Positions 1-13,153 of a DNA stretch of 64,000 nucleotides are shown in pieces. The position numbers were made by a program, and so were the translations under genes. Where the stretch lies: the NCBI GenBank assembly GCA_964035545.1, contig OZ037766.1, forward strand, positions 32,185,773 through 32,249,772, written 5' to 3'. Under the pieces are notes generated by a model. It made no database searches and was not told where the DNA came from. It worked only from the letters and a program-made list of their open reading frames with translations. The DNA comes from Bugula neritina (Eukaryota > Bryozoa > Gymnolaemata > Cheilostomatida > Bugulidae). Each line of letters opens with the position of its first letter. Within the stretch, counting starts at the first letter, position 1.

Positions 1-3000
1 AGGCACCAGGTTTGGGTTTAAAATTAGCTTCAAGAATAGAGTTTGCTTTCTCAAATTGAGACAAATCTTCAGTAACATTTGGCGGCTTTGTAGGTGATTT
101 TAAGTTATGGCATTTGATATTGCTAGATGAGACATTATCTGCCGGTTTAATTTGCTGTTCTTCACACAGTTGTTCTTTCTGTATAGGCTTGAGCTTATCT
201 TGGCTGCCAGTTTCCTCTAAGCTGGTATCACTTCTCTGAAAAGCATCTAAGAATGAAACAGAAAAGCTGCTTCCCCGACTGCTAGGTAGTCTTTTTTGGC
301 TAATAAATGATACACTTGGACTCTCAAGATGAGCAGACGATGCACTGCTTTCCGCAACAGCAGGAAGTGCTTTTGACTTTGGCAATATATTTGAATGTTC
401 AGCATTGCAAGCATTTTGATGACTAACTGACATTGCTAACTCTGTTTGTTTTACTTGATCAGATAGTTTCAATTGCAAATTGACAGTATTATCAAGGTTT
501 GTTGAATTAGAAGAATTTTGCTCCACTTCTTTTTCAATAGTGTTTTGAGAATTTCCTAGGGTTTCAAAAAATGAGTTATCACCTTTAATAGGTAAACAGT
601 TGATCATCTTCCGACTACTTATACGTTTAGTTGGAAATTCATTATCTGAAACAATTGTGGAAGTGTTTTTTAATTTTTTACTGATGGGCTTCTCATTTTT
701 AGCATTTTCAGAAGCTACAGCTTCACCTTCAATGCTGAGTGCAGATGGCAGCCTTTTAACTGACAAATCAATTGGTGCATTTTTTACGCCACATACATTC
801 TGAGAAGATTCTATGTGCTGGGAATGAGAAATGTTAGGGTCCATACTGTTTTCCAATTTTTCCATTACTTTTATAGTAGAATGTTCTGGAACACATAAAA
901 TTTTGGCACTGTTATTTTCAGTAGGCAAGCCATCAGGCTTAACAGAAGGAGAATCCTCGCTATAAACTGTATCAAGAGATGAATTAAAATCATCAGCTTG
1001 AACATAGATAGCATTTGGCTCAGTTGGAGTTGAAGCAACGGATGTGGTAGGAACTTTACTGGAAGTTTCTGATGGCTCTTGTAATGCGTATCTAGCTTTG
1101 AAAGAATTGTTTCTAGCATTCACAATGCCTTGGTCCGTAACAGGCTTGCGTAAACTATTGTCTCCTTTCAAACCAGGTTTGTCAGCCAGTTTTTTAGAGC
1201 TATTGGTCAAACTATTTCCAAGTTGTTTAATGTTCCTCAAGCTATCATCATCATTATTCGAACTGCTGTACCCTGAGCCATTTGTATGATCGACAGAATC
1301 GGCTAACTTGCTTGATTGATTTGAAGGATTTTGTACGAAATTTGTATTTTCTTGCCATTTTCCAACTTCGGTACTTTCTGCCGAGCTTTTTTCAACTGTG
1401 AAAGTGATGTTCCTTGTGTTTTTGCTTATGGTTGTTGAACCATGCTGGTGAAATTCTGTCGATTGATGTGTTTTGTTCTGCACAACTGGTCTTTTCTGAT
1501 GAGCTGCATGCTTTTTACTACTAACTTTACTTTGTTTAATACATGTTTGTTTTCCATTTTCTACATTTTGTGCAATAACTTCTTTATACGCATTCTCTTC
1601 ACATTGTTCAACAACTTTTTTTGAGCCAATGGGTGAATTTTGCTGAATTACTTTTAAATTATCTTCTTGCACATGCTCCACGTGCTGATCCGTTTTGCTA
1701 TGTTTTATTGTCTTAGTGCATTTTGTCTTGCTACGCTGTTTTAAATACACATGCTTTTCTGTTTCTTGAAGTTGATTGGTAGCTTCATTTTCTTTGAAAC
1801 TCATCTCCAGTTTGTGTGAACTATTCCGCTGAGTAGCTATTCTCTGTTCTTCATTTGCATCTACTTTCCTGTTGGTTTCTAACGATGCTAAACGTTGAGC
1901 CCTAGAACTAACAGAAGAAGATCTTTGTTTAAACACTCTCTGCTTTTCCCATGGTAACTCTGACAATGTTTTCGTAGTTTTAGATGCTTTAGATCCTGTT
2001 TGGGACTTGTTGAGCAAGTCCTTATTTGAAACCAAACTATGATCATTTAATTGGTTTGTATTACAATTGATATGATGCTCAATAGAAGTTATTGATTCAT
2101 TTATTGGTGCATTTAATGCAGAATCTTTAGATGCAGAGATTGGAGCATCATTCTCTTTTTGGCGAGTGTTTTGCTGAGCAGACAAGCTTAAACTGGACTC
2201 TAATGCAGATAACATATTGCATGTTTTCCCTCTTTTTAGTATAGGGGTGACAGCTGGAGAAATAGAACACTGCTCTGTCTTGTTGGACTTCAAGAAATTA
2301 CTTCGATTCGGACATGGTGTTGAATGAGATCTAGATGTTCTTTCATTACTGCAGCCACCGAATGAAGCATTTAGTTTGGATTTTTGCTTAGACATAGGCA
2401 ATGATGGCTGCTCTACATTTGGTCCAGGCTGAACTTCATTCGAACTTTTAGATTTCTGTAAATCAGCACTATACAGATTTTGTGAAAATTTGGCTACAAG
2501 AGACGTTTTATTTTCCAAGTGATTCATTTTGACAATTTTTGATAAGGCATTTGCAGAGGCTTGCCTACGAGAACGCCTCACTATGACAGGCTTACTTTGA
2601 TCTGCAGGACTTTGATTTTCGCTTCCTTTATTTTGTACATTTAAAGGGTTGACTACACATTTCGATGCTAATCTTTTTGTCTCCTCTCTCCACATATTTT
2701 GTGATTGATTGATGTTGCAACTGCCACCAAATTCTACAGAATTGTTCAATACTTGCAGTTTTTGAGGAGAACTGACCTGCTCCAACTGCTGGCCATCTAG
2801 GTCATCTTCAAGTGAAGAAATGTCTAAACCCAAACATATTCGCTCACTAGAATGGCTAGTAATCTCTGCTTCAGCTGCTTTTGTCTCACTAATTCTATTC
2901 TGATTATCGACTTCACAAAGCTGCACTGCAGCATCTTCTGTGAGGACATCAACTTCAGCCGTTCCCACGACATTACAGGGTATTGTGGCTTCGACTTCAT

Positions 3001-3198
3001 TGTCAATACTGTTTACTTGATTTTCATCAACGCACTCATCATCTGCTAATGTTTCTACATTATTTTTGGAAACAGTTGCAGCTGAATCATTTTCAAGCTC
3101 TAGCATCTGTCTGATAGAACGTGAAGGGGTGGGAGTAGCTGAACCAAGCATGAAGTTTGATATCTTACTAGGAGGGGTACCCCGTGCCTCTCCTCCTT
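1..3198 (-). CDS. Terminal (or penultimate) giant exon of gene A, open to the left edge
   Basis: After the acceptor at 3199-3200 (a pyrimidine-rich tract ending CAG), one minus-strand frame stays open for about 1065 codons to position 1. It begins inside a codon completed by the upstream exon at 3674-3757 and soon reads GSATPTPSRS. The sequence is hydrophilic and low in complexity, rich in Ser, Asn, Gln, Lys and Glu, with scattered basic patches such as VRRSRRQ and no evident folded domain. Such composition suits a disordered nuclear, chromosomal or cytoskeletal scaffold, but that is inference. No stop codon lies in the window, so the C-terminus is unknown. Confidence 0.7.
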
Positions 3199-6100
3199 CT
3201 GAAGTAAGACAAGCATATAGAATAGTATGCTAAGTAGTATGTAGCATAGTATAGTATGTAGTATATTATGCAGTACATGCTATATTGTATCAGAGCCTGA
3301 CTGCAAGTATGTTGGTAGACAAATCTTAGCCAGAAGTACAACAAAACCCTAGAAAGTAGTTTAGTTGGCGCGTGTTTCTCATGTATTTGAAACACATTTA
3401 CAATTTATGCTTCTGCCATGATATGCCTTAACATGCAAAATACAATCACATGCATGAAAATTAAGCTATATAAATATATTTTTCTTGCTGTTATAGCACT
3501 TTTAGAACTATATCTTTAATTCTGTGGCCATAGAACTTCTGGTGGACATTTTAGTAGTAGACAATCAGTTAAACGATAAAAAGTACCTTCTTACAGGCAA
3601 GCGTTAAAAGGTAGTGTATAGTATACGAACAAAAGTGATGAACAACGTAACATATAGAGAAAGAAAATCTCACCTCCAGCCCCACACTCTGTGGATGACT
3701 CTGGGGGACTTTCTTCAATAATCATTCTCCGACATATTTGCCTCCTTTTGGAATCTGCTTTAAAAACAAACTAGGTTATGATAAAACAATCCTAGCTGAA
3801 GTTACGTAACTTTATTAAGTATATGAAAAGATTGAAAGATAAAATATGATTTTTAACATTATATTCATATTATTATCTCTGCATTACCAACACATATAAA
3901 TCCATGACCTGCAATTTAGTTGTTAATGGATATTTTAACTGGCTGTGTTTTTTTACGTTGTTCGTTTGGCTAACAGCACTGGTCACAACGCATTATAGAA
4001 ACTGCTCATACACTGTTGTATTTTCACACAGACTGAGTTAAAGAGCAACAACTCCTTACCTAGATTAGATTTTGAAATCCTTGCAGCATGTGATGATAAC
4101 TCTTCTGATTCACTGGCTGCAACATGAATTGAATACTTTGTGAGGGAAAAGAAAATTACCAATCAGAGAGAAGAATTCTCAGCTTAGTTAAATCAGATCT
4201 TCATTTAAGTTATTCAACTTAATAAACAGGTACTATAGATTTGCCAGGTAAGCTTTTTAATAAGTTAACGGTGAGGGCAAACAAACACTTGGAGAGAGGA
4301 AAGTGACACACAATTACTACAGAAAATCTTTCCTCAAGTGAAGATGATATGGAGGAGAATTTTCTAGACTGTGCCATCTCAAACTGGAGCACATGTCTGA
4401 GGCAGTTAAAACAGCACTTACAGCTGCTTGTGTTAATTCTCCCAATACATCTCCTCTGTCCTTTTGTTCTCCAAGACTTTGACTTCAGTAAGGCCTTCTT
4501 TCTTCGCTTACGACTAACTCTCTGTATCCCTTGAGTGTCGTCACCTTCAACCATTCAACAACTCATATATAAGGTTTTAAATAAATACGTCTAGAATTAT
4601 GTACACTCACATGCAAACACACGAGTACGCACAAACACAAGTACACACATGCACATACACACATTAGTACTTTACATTAAGTCCAGTAACAGCCTCAAAA
4701 ACTTACTGCTAGAAATTAGCCTGCCTTTATATTTCCTACTATGCCTTGTTTGTCTTTGCACTGAAACATAATCATATTATATTAGATGATATTGTATTAC
4801 CCAATATTTTATAACATTATATTATATTGTAAAACATTATATTATATTGTATAACAATACACAATATTTTATAACATTATATTATATTGTATAATAGTGC
4901 ATAATGTTGTATTATGCAAGTGTTACATCATGATATATTATGCAATATAAAATATTCTATGTCATGATAATGTATAACAGTGCATGAGATGACAAAAAGT
5001 TACAAAATTAAACTATATTATGAATACAAGGTTAAATATACTATAGTATAATACAAAAAATATGTTATATTATATTATAGAATATTATATCATACAATCT
5101 TGTGTAGTAACTATAGTGTATTACAACTGCATCTTATATACAAACTACTTTATTATATTATAAAATATTTAACAATACAATATATTATATTATACAGTAT
5201 TGTTATTATGCTACATATTACAAGCATCTTATGTGCTGTTAGAACATAACCAGATATCTAGTGCTGTTAGAAGCATCAAGTTCAAGTTATATATAAGGAA
5301 GGCATATATTTACCCAAAGGAGAAGACAAGTCTGACAAAGAGGAGTCTATGACTGGCTGTTCTACTAGAGAAGCAACTGCAACACAACAACAAGATGTTA
5401 AGGTAATATGAGGGGGTAGGGGAAGGTGGCTACCAGAGGGAGAGAGTGAAACAACTCCGTACATCATATGCTGGGAATAACCTTGACTAAAAGTTGAAAC
5501 ACTACCAGCTGAAATGCACATATAGCAACATTGCACACAGCTTTAAGGAAAATAGATTATGTAAACTAAATAGCAATGGCAGATTACAGGGGAGTGAGGA
5601 GATATGCAAAAATAGGAGTAATGATTAGTAGGTGAAGACCAGAAGGCAAGGCTAACAGAGGTGTGGCTTAGACAGGTGTGGCTAAGAGAGGCGTGGCTAG
5701 AAGAGGTGTGTCTAAGAGAGGCGTGGTTATAAGAGGTGTGGCTAGAAGAGGCTTAGCAGAGGCGTGGCTAAGTATGAAGTAAGACGCACAACCTCTGGAA
5801 GTCTGCAACATCTGTAACTCCATTTCTCTGATCTCCTCAAGAGCTGTCTCCATAGTCATGTGACCTTCCACAGGTGCTACGGGGCTGATGGGCGGAGTCA
5901 TCTCATTCACTTCCTGTGTAGCCCTAGTATCCTCGCCATAACCCTGACCGTTCTCGTTGTTAAGATACTCGGCTATATGAGGACTCGCGTCCTTCAGCAA
6001 CTTCTCACCAATAGTGAGGGAGACCCTGTCAGCCACCGGGTCAGGGGAGTCAACTACAAACCGGCATGTGATTGGCTTACAGAGACATGAGTGTGTAGTC

Positions 6101-9100
6101 ATGGCAACAAGAAAGCATCAACAACTTCACTACCTCTAGACTGGAAAGTATTTGCACGAACTAACCTGCTTCTAGCCCATTCAGCTCCACCTGTATTCTG
6201 GTGTCAGTTTGCACTGATTCTCTCACCACCCTGTCTGTGTGCTGCCCTCCATCTGCCTTCTCCAGCATCTGTATGCTGTCTCTACTCACCAGCAGCATGT
6301 CCCTCGTGCTGAATCGCATCCTATTGGCTGACCAGCTGAAACAGGGAGTCGGAGACAAATTTATATTCAGATAGAAGCACTACATCGACTTGTGGCCAGA
6401 CAATGCTGATATACTAGAGGCTTCTAGCTAGTATACATATATAGTTATTATATACTTTTAGCTAGTATATATAGTTAAATTCTACACATTATATGTGATT
6501 TTAGGTAAAGATGGCACAGGTAATAATCGCACAAGTAGAAAAGTAGGTAAAATAGCACACAAATGCTAAATTTTCCCGAACCACAGGCCCTAATATTGAA
6601 ATGGGCCATTATTACAGGACACTGTAATTTGTATTGCAATACTTACTAATACCATTGTATTGTGTATAATATAGTGTGTAGGTGTCCGATGTCACCCAAG
6701 GTATAAGATGGGTTACAACTCTGGTAGCACAGAAATGGTGAACATACAACCGGGTGTATAATAAACCATGTCAACATAAGATAATACAACACCTCAGCAG
6801 CTAAGAGCTGATGGCAGAGGTCCAGGTAGACTAGACAACTCACCAGATCTGTGGCTCTGCACGCTGTTGAGTGTGGTGAACGTCTCTCTGGTCAGATACT
6901 TCTCGGTTAAAGTCCTGCAGAAGGAAGGGACTTTTGCACGTGTAGACGGCCCTGACAGGCATCAGCTTGTGTGTGAGTGGGACAATGTCTGTCTCCACGT
7001 GCTCAGTGTCTGCAGGTGCTAACTCAGCACAATTTCTGATGACATCACAGCTGCGTTTGGTGACATCATCATCATATACCGTCGATTGAGTAGATCTACT
7101 TCCATCTGCTTTTAGTTTAACAAGTTGACAGTTATTTGGCTGATTGAAATCAGAAATATTCATTATATGCTGCAACTATCAAAACAAAGTTAGAGAAATC
7201 TTCACCTATTGATGCACGTTATATTTCATACAATTATTATAGGTCAACATACAATTTCCCAAAGCAGCACTGAATAGACTATATAAGAGAAAGGGAAGTT
7301 AAAACCCACCCAAGTGAGAAGGGAAGTGATTGCTGTCACCATAGACAGTAGACTCGACAGCTGAGGAGGGATCTGAAAGGTAATAACAGTTTTATAAATG
7401 CATAACACAAGACATTTTTGTTATATTATATCTCAGTGTCCCAGAAAGAAAACATGAAAAACTATATGTTCATTATTCTTGAGAATATGCAAATGTTTTA
7501 CAGAAATTGTGGGAAAAGTGATCCAAAATGAACATTCAGCAAAGCTATTACAACACAGGATGAGTTGGTGGAAGTGAAGTTAACAGACCTTCTCTGGTGT
7601 AGGCTGACTCGTTGGTCTCTCCGAGTAACAGACTGTCAGGTGGATGACACTCGACGGTTTCGTTTGTAGAGGTCTGCTCCACCACTGTGTGGTATGAAGT
7701 ATATCCACTGGTCATATGACTCCCAGTGTTCTCATTTCTCAAATTAGAAATGTTCGGAATAGAAGCAGTGCCGTCATATACTGTGCTAGTATAGCTCTGC
7801 TGAGATGCAGCTAGATTTTGCATGCTAGAGGTAAGATTGTCATTCTGTGTATCACTAGTTTTGTTATTGCATTGCGTTTCCATGGTTCTATTAGTATACT
7901 GCGTATCCATGGTAACATTAGTAGTACACTGTGTATCCATAGTAACATTAGTAGTATACTGGGTATCCATGGTAACGTTAGTAGTACACTGCGTATCCAT
8001 GATGGTGACATTATTAGTATACTGCGTATCCATGGTAACATTAGTATACTGCGTATCCATGGTAACATTAGTATGTTGGGTGTTTGTAGTAACATCAACA
8101 TGTTGTGTATTGTTAGTATTGCTAGAAAACTCCTCCACTGTATTCTCAGAGAGCTCACTTTCTTGCTCTGTGGCCGACGCATGTGTGCTTCCATATGTAG
8201 TCTCTGGTAGACAGTCTACTCCAGACACGCATGACTCATCACCTGCGGAGTATGACTCATAACTTACAGAACACGACTCATAACTTACAGAATATGACTC
8301 ATTACATGCAAATTGTTAAAGTGTGAAATGTACTAGAAAATTGTGTCAACTATGATACACTACAATAAAACATGTATTTTGTACATTGCAAACATAGTTT
8401 TGTTCATTACTCAACTTAAATTTTATAAAAAAATTGAATTAGGTTTAACACATCATGTCTTAGTTTAAACTATTTTATGGGGGAACTAATAAAGTACAAA
8501 GAGTTAAAACCTACAAGATATTCTACATTTACAATCTGTTGGGCAATACCATAGCCATTTTCAGACTAAAAAAGCTATAGAAATGAAATATTTATGCCAC
8601 ACAAATTGTGCCATGCTACTGTAACAAAACACATAAGTGCTTATTTGAAAGCTTTTATCTAGCTTTAAAATGTGCAATGCAGATACTATTCCTTGCCTTT
8701 AGATATCTATAGATAGTGTGGGACTGAGATGTTTAACTGCTTACATTTGATAGTTTTAGCATAAGTACTGGCAGTTCTGGTACTAGCTGGGTAGTCTGTA
8801 CAGTCATACTGGCCATCTCTGGCAGGGGTTGCAGGGAACACTAGAAAAGACCACCACATGAGTGCAGCCAACATTTATAGTTAAAAATAGTAAATGAAAC
8901 TTTAAAAAATAAGCTTGTGAAAATCCACTGCAGCTATGAATTCTCAGAAAAATATATATACACTATGTTAATAAATAAACCAAAATCTGTTTTTAAAGTT
9001 AGCAAATTTATTTTAAAATAACAAAATGACAATATTTGACTGGGCTAAAAGTTTTGCAACAATAAAAGCATCCTACAATATCTATTAACAAGTTTAATTA

Positions 9101-10500
9101 AATTTCATCAAAACAGCATTCATTCCAATTTGGGAATGAATGCTGGGCATTCTACACAGGCATTCTAATACAGTTTCTATAGCAAAGTTTATTGTATAAC
9201 ATAAAATAGGAAGGGAATTGTTTACCTAAGGAGCTGCTATCAGTAGAAAGGTTTTCTTGACAATTCTCAGACTGCAAGATAATTCTATAGTATATCAGGG
9301 AAGAAATATCTTAAATTTATATTCACTAAATATTGACAAGATGTAGTAAATGTAATGTATTATGTATAAGACAATTATCCTAGCTCAATCACATGTATCA
9401 AATTAATATGACTCTTGATATAAATTTTATTAAGCTGAGAACAATAAAACAACTTTACAAACTAGTAAATATTCAAGTACAAGAAGCAGTGAGTTAAATC
9501 TGTCACTAAACCACTGCAGTGGAAGCTGTGAACTTGGTACCTGCAACAGAAGAGGTGATTTACAGGTGAAAGTGGGTCTCCAGTTAGCATGCAGCAGGTG
9601 ATGGTCAAGTGATAGCAGATGATGGTCAGGTGCAGCTTGGTGTGCATTGAGGAGGCTTTCTGTGGCAGTGATGTGGGGTATGAGAGGGTCCTGGGAGTAA
9701 GCTACGCTCTGTGAGTGTACGTTATCATAACTACAATATCATATGATAACTACAATATCATATCATAGCTACAATGTCATGTCATAGCTAGAGTATCATA
9801 TCATAGATGTGGGATTACAAACTTCTGTCTCAACTTGCTTGCATAGTTGAAATCCAATGAAGGCAGTATTTTTTATTATGCACTATTTTATTGTTAAACA
9901 GCACTATTCGAAATTTCTCTAGCTGATCCTTATTCATAACTACCTCAAACATTAAAGTTTATCAGGACAAAGCTACAATATGTATCAAATAAGGGAAAAT
10001 AATTTCTGATTATTTACAGTAAAATGGTGTGCAACATATACCCAAAACACTAAATGTTATTGCATGATTTGTAACAAATGTTCAAGTATCAACAGTTAAC
10101 AGGGGTAGTTGGTGGCAAGCATTTTCTAATTAATGGCTATAGGTATCAGAGGTATCTATAGTAGTTTGATAACTTTAAACAGTGTAAAGTGTGAGACTAC
10201 AGAAGTGTACGGCAGCATACGTAGTAGAAAAGTGCTCCTCTATAGATTGATATTCTTCAGAATTAACGCCATATCTCTGGCAGAGTAAAGGAGTTGAGGC
10301 TGTGAAGCATTGCCTGTTAGATTGACTGATCACTGGACTAGCATAGTGTGTTTCTACAGAAAGAGAAAAACATCTCACGGTCAAGAATAAACAATGAAAC
10401 AGAAATTTATTAAAACATCTGATGTCTACTTAACAAACTAAAGTTGAATTTTGTAAAGGTTTAATAAGCTCTCACCTTGTGCTTTACCAGACATATCCAT
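1..10500 (-). CDS. Unrecognised large Ser/Thr/Asn-rich protein gene (gene A), about 16 exons, 3' end outside window
   Basis: I do not recognise this protein. The start codon is at 10498-10500, in a 25-bp first exon (10476-10500) ending in a consensus donor. Predicted further exons: 10211-10353, 9541-9690, 9226-9271, 8745-8818, 7589 to about 8260, 7310-7372, 6844-7169 (or to 7108), 6166-6335, 5793-6053, 5314-5376, 4707-4760, 4422-4544, 4060-4116, 3674-3757 and 1-3198. Codon phase joins cleanly from exon 1 to 4 and from 6844 to the end. The stretch 7310-8818 has two possible phase solutions and stays unresolved. The middle exons share a run of phase-1 introns. Two exons carry a near-identical TCKSP(L/F)LLQ motif (9541-9567 and about 6914-6941), and an STVY(D/G) motif recurs, suggesting exon duplication. 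The exon at 4422-4544 is strongly basic. No signal peptide or membrane segment is visible. The start lies 1.4 kb from the divergent CFAP97 start. Confidence 0.6.
4780..5260. other. AT-rich intronic tract
   Basis: An intron of gene A made largely of degenerate TTATATTATATTG-type repeats. No gene, RNA or clear mobile element is visible in it. Confidence 0.7.
5655..5775. repeat. Minisatellite, about 18-bp unit, beside a splice donor of gene A
   Basis: Degenerate tandem copies of a unit like GTGGCTAAGAGAGGC lie in the intron just 3' of the predicted donor at 5791-5792. On the minus strand they read through as LATPLL-like repeats, a by-product of the repeat rather than coding sequence. Confidence 0.7.
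6498..6645. repeat. Diverged copy of an interspersed repeat also present at 22790
   Basis: The stretch starting GATTTTAGGTAAAGATGGCA, with the following GGTAATAATCGCACAAGTAG, closely matches 22799-22870, including the tract AAGTAGGTA. It ends near another TGGGCCATTATTAC motif. It looks like a decayed member of the same inverted-repeat element family, inside an intron of gene A. Confidence 0.45.
7868..8095 (-). repeat. Coding tandem repeat TNVTMDTQY in gene A
   Basis: Within the exon starting near 8260, about eight 27- to 30-bp units encode nine- or ten-residue repeats of the form T(T)NVTMDTQY/C. The protein repeat is conserved although the bases vary (GTATACTGCGTATCCATGG types). It is Thr/Asn-rich with many N-x-T sequons, but no secretion signal was found on the gene, so glycosylation is not implied. 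A short 21-bp repeat (SVSYESC/Y) lies at 8230-8300, at the unresolved 5' edge of the exon. Confidence 0.75.
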
Positions 10501-11907
10501 ACTGGAATATCAGAAACACTCTGAATTCAATAATCACATTTATCCTAGTCGAACTGTAAATTGACATATCACATATAAGAGTATTATACATGTTATAGCA
10601 GTGGTAGATCATATAATTAAGCAACACTATGTTATGCAAATTGAAATCGAAAGCCCCGAGACTTTTTAAATAATTTTTTATTCATACATGATTAATGTTA
10701 TTATAGTTTAAATTTGGCTTAACAGTGATAGTGTTTTAACCTATTAGTCATTAGTTAGAGTTATAGTCATTAGTTGCTTATAATCACACTGGGCAGTTTT
10801 TTTGTCACTAATAATGATACCCATTGACATATTGATATTAATGTTACATTAATAGTAAATATAATATTAATAATAATACTAATACTAATAGTAATACCAC
10901 AGGCACATGTCTTAATATACTAGCTAGAGTAAAATTACGTGCAAGTATTTATAGCATACCCACATATACTTATAGTGACCATGATTGTGAAACTCATATG
11001 ATTATCGATACTCATACTGTGTTTATCAATCACTGTCATATAATTATATTAAGATCTATAACTCATATATTATAAGTATAAGTAATAAAATTAAATTAAT
11101 TTGAATCCCAATTTGAATTAGTCAATTACTAAGAGTTCCAAAATGAAATATTGAAATGATAAATATTAAATGATGGGATATTGATACATATGTCATTAAA
11201 ATAGTTAAAGTAAAATTGAAAATTACTCAAAGTCAAACTCCGTGACATTTATTGATTTAACATTGAGTTTCAGTTTGGGGTAGAATTAGATGGAAACTGA
11301 AAGTGAAAATCAAAATGAATGAGTCACCGTTAGCTATACTTTGTTCAAATGATTTCCGGTTTTAACTAAAGCCAGACACCATGACTATATATTAAAACTT
11401 TTGAACATAGTAAAATTTTCAGAAAATCACAAAGCTCAATTTATCATGTTGGTTAGATAAGCGACTTTTATTGGAGTTTAAAACACCGTTTTATTTTTCT
11501 AAGATGAAGTTGCCAACAGCAGACGAGAGATCGAGATTATTTGGCCTTGCTTTTTCAAATAAGGTTGAATAAAGCCAATCCCAGAGTTTAATCTAAAGAA
11601 ACATAATTTCATAACAACAAAGACGCAAAGGCTAAAATTATAGCCAAACACGATGCTTTATTTTTCGGAAAAACTACTTAATTAAACCGAATTTATTTAC
11701 AGGTATCGAACAAGATATCTAAATTACTTCTATTGATATGACAGAGTGCGCAGTACTAACATAGAAGAGTACAATGCGGATGTGACGAAAGGTGTTACTA
11801 TAAACAACGAAACTTATTTGCCATTCAATCATCAATGCAAGTTGAACTAACGCTTTACAGCATCAGAGTCATTTTCATTCTGTCGTGTGATAATTTTTTT
11901 TTAAAAG
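10501..11907. other. Intergenic divergent region between gene A and CFAP97
   Basis: A 1.4-kb AT-rich stretch between two genes pointing away from each other, so it should hold both promoters. I see no convincing TATA box near either start. A run of T followed by AAAAG directly before the CFAP97 ATG could be a splice acceptor, which would place a 5' UTR exon inside this interval. No ORF, RNA gene or element stands out. Confidence 0.6.
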
Positions 11908-13091
11908 ATGAGCGACGACATAGATTTTGATTTCTTTGACTCTCCTGGGCGAACATCTCCAAATAATCTTAGCGCCAACTCGGCTGACAACTCGACTGAA
12001 TCTGCCTCAAGGAACCCCAACTCTCAAAGTCAAACTCAAAGTGAGGTCGATACTTATACTAACTCTAATGGTAGCAGAAATAGCAACACTAGATCTGACA
12101 GTCAAAGTGAGAGTCAACTGGTAGATCAAAGTGCCCAGCTACGCCGCAATAATAACCAACGTTATCATAAATATGATAGTCAAATTGAGAAAGATTTTCA
12201 AACTGAAACTAACTCTCGCCATCACGATCGTCATGATCGTCATTCAGATAGTGATATGGTAAAGCGCTCCGATAAAAGCAAGAGTAAGTCAACATCTAAA
12301 ACAAAAGTTAGTTTGCCAAAATCTGACACATATTCTAAAAAAGTTAGCAGTCATGGTTCTAGAAATAAGCGTTGTGATTACAGTGAAAAGGTGGTAGTGC
12401 AAGCTTCTATTCCTTCGGTGATGCACGAGTCTTCTTCTAGTACAGAAGATAGTGACAGAGATTTTTTTAATATGGCATTAAATGAAGATGATAGCAATGC
12501 TAGATGTAAATCTGATAATCGCAATACAAGTAAACCACCTTTACCTCGTAATGCCAAGCAACCAGATCGTTACTCAGTAAATCGCAATAAACATAAATAT
12601 CACAAAGACTCCAAACACACAAAAACAAATCATTCTAAATACGAAAAGAGAAAAGAACAACAGCTTAGTGATGAAGAATTCAGTGACAGTGCATCATCTT
12701 TTGAAGAAGAAGTACGATTTCATCGTCGAACTAGAAAGGATCTTAAAATAGATCTAGGCGACTTAAGTCCAAGGAGTGATAGTAGTGAAACAGACAGCCA
12801 TAGGTCAAGGAAAACAGACAGCCATAGGTCAAGAAGAACAGACAGTCATAGATCAGGAAGCAGAAGTATTTCGCCTGATTGGTCAACAGGTTAGAAACTT
12901 GGGATTTACTTTTTTCATTTAGTTTTTTTAACACAATCTCTTGGCTACTAGTATTACTATTACTACTAGTAGTACGACTTACTACTAGTAATAGTCTCAC
13001 TTTTATTACTACAACTACTCTAGTATTATTATTACTATCAGCACCATTACTCATAGTGGTAGTATTGAAGGTAGCGTCACTACTACTACTG

Positions 13092-13153
<62 letters not shown>

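Noticed and set aside
4219-4554. Start codon of a separate gene at 4554
   Set aside because: Upstream exons at 4707-4760, 5314-5376 and 5793-6053 join in phase to an acceptor at 4545, so this is an internal exon of gene A.
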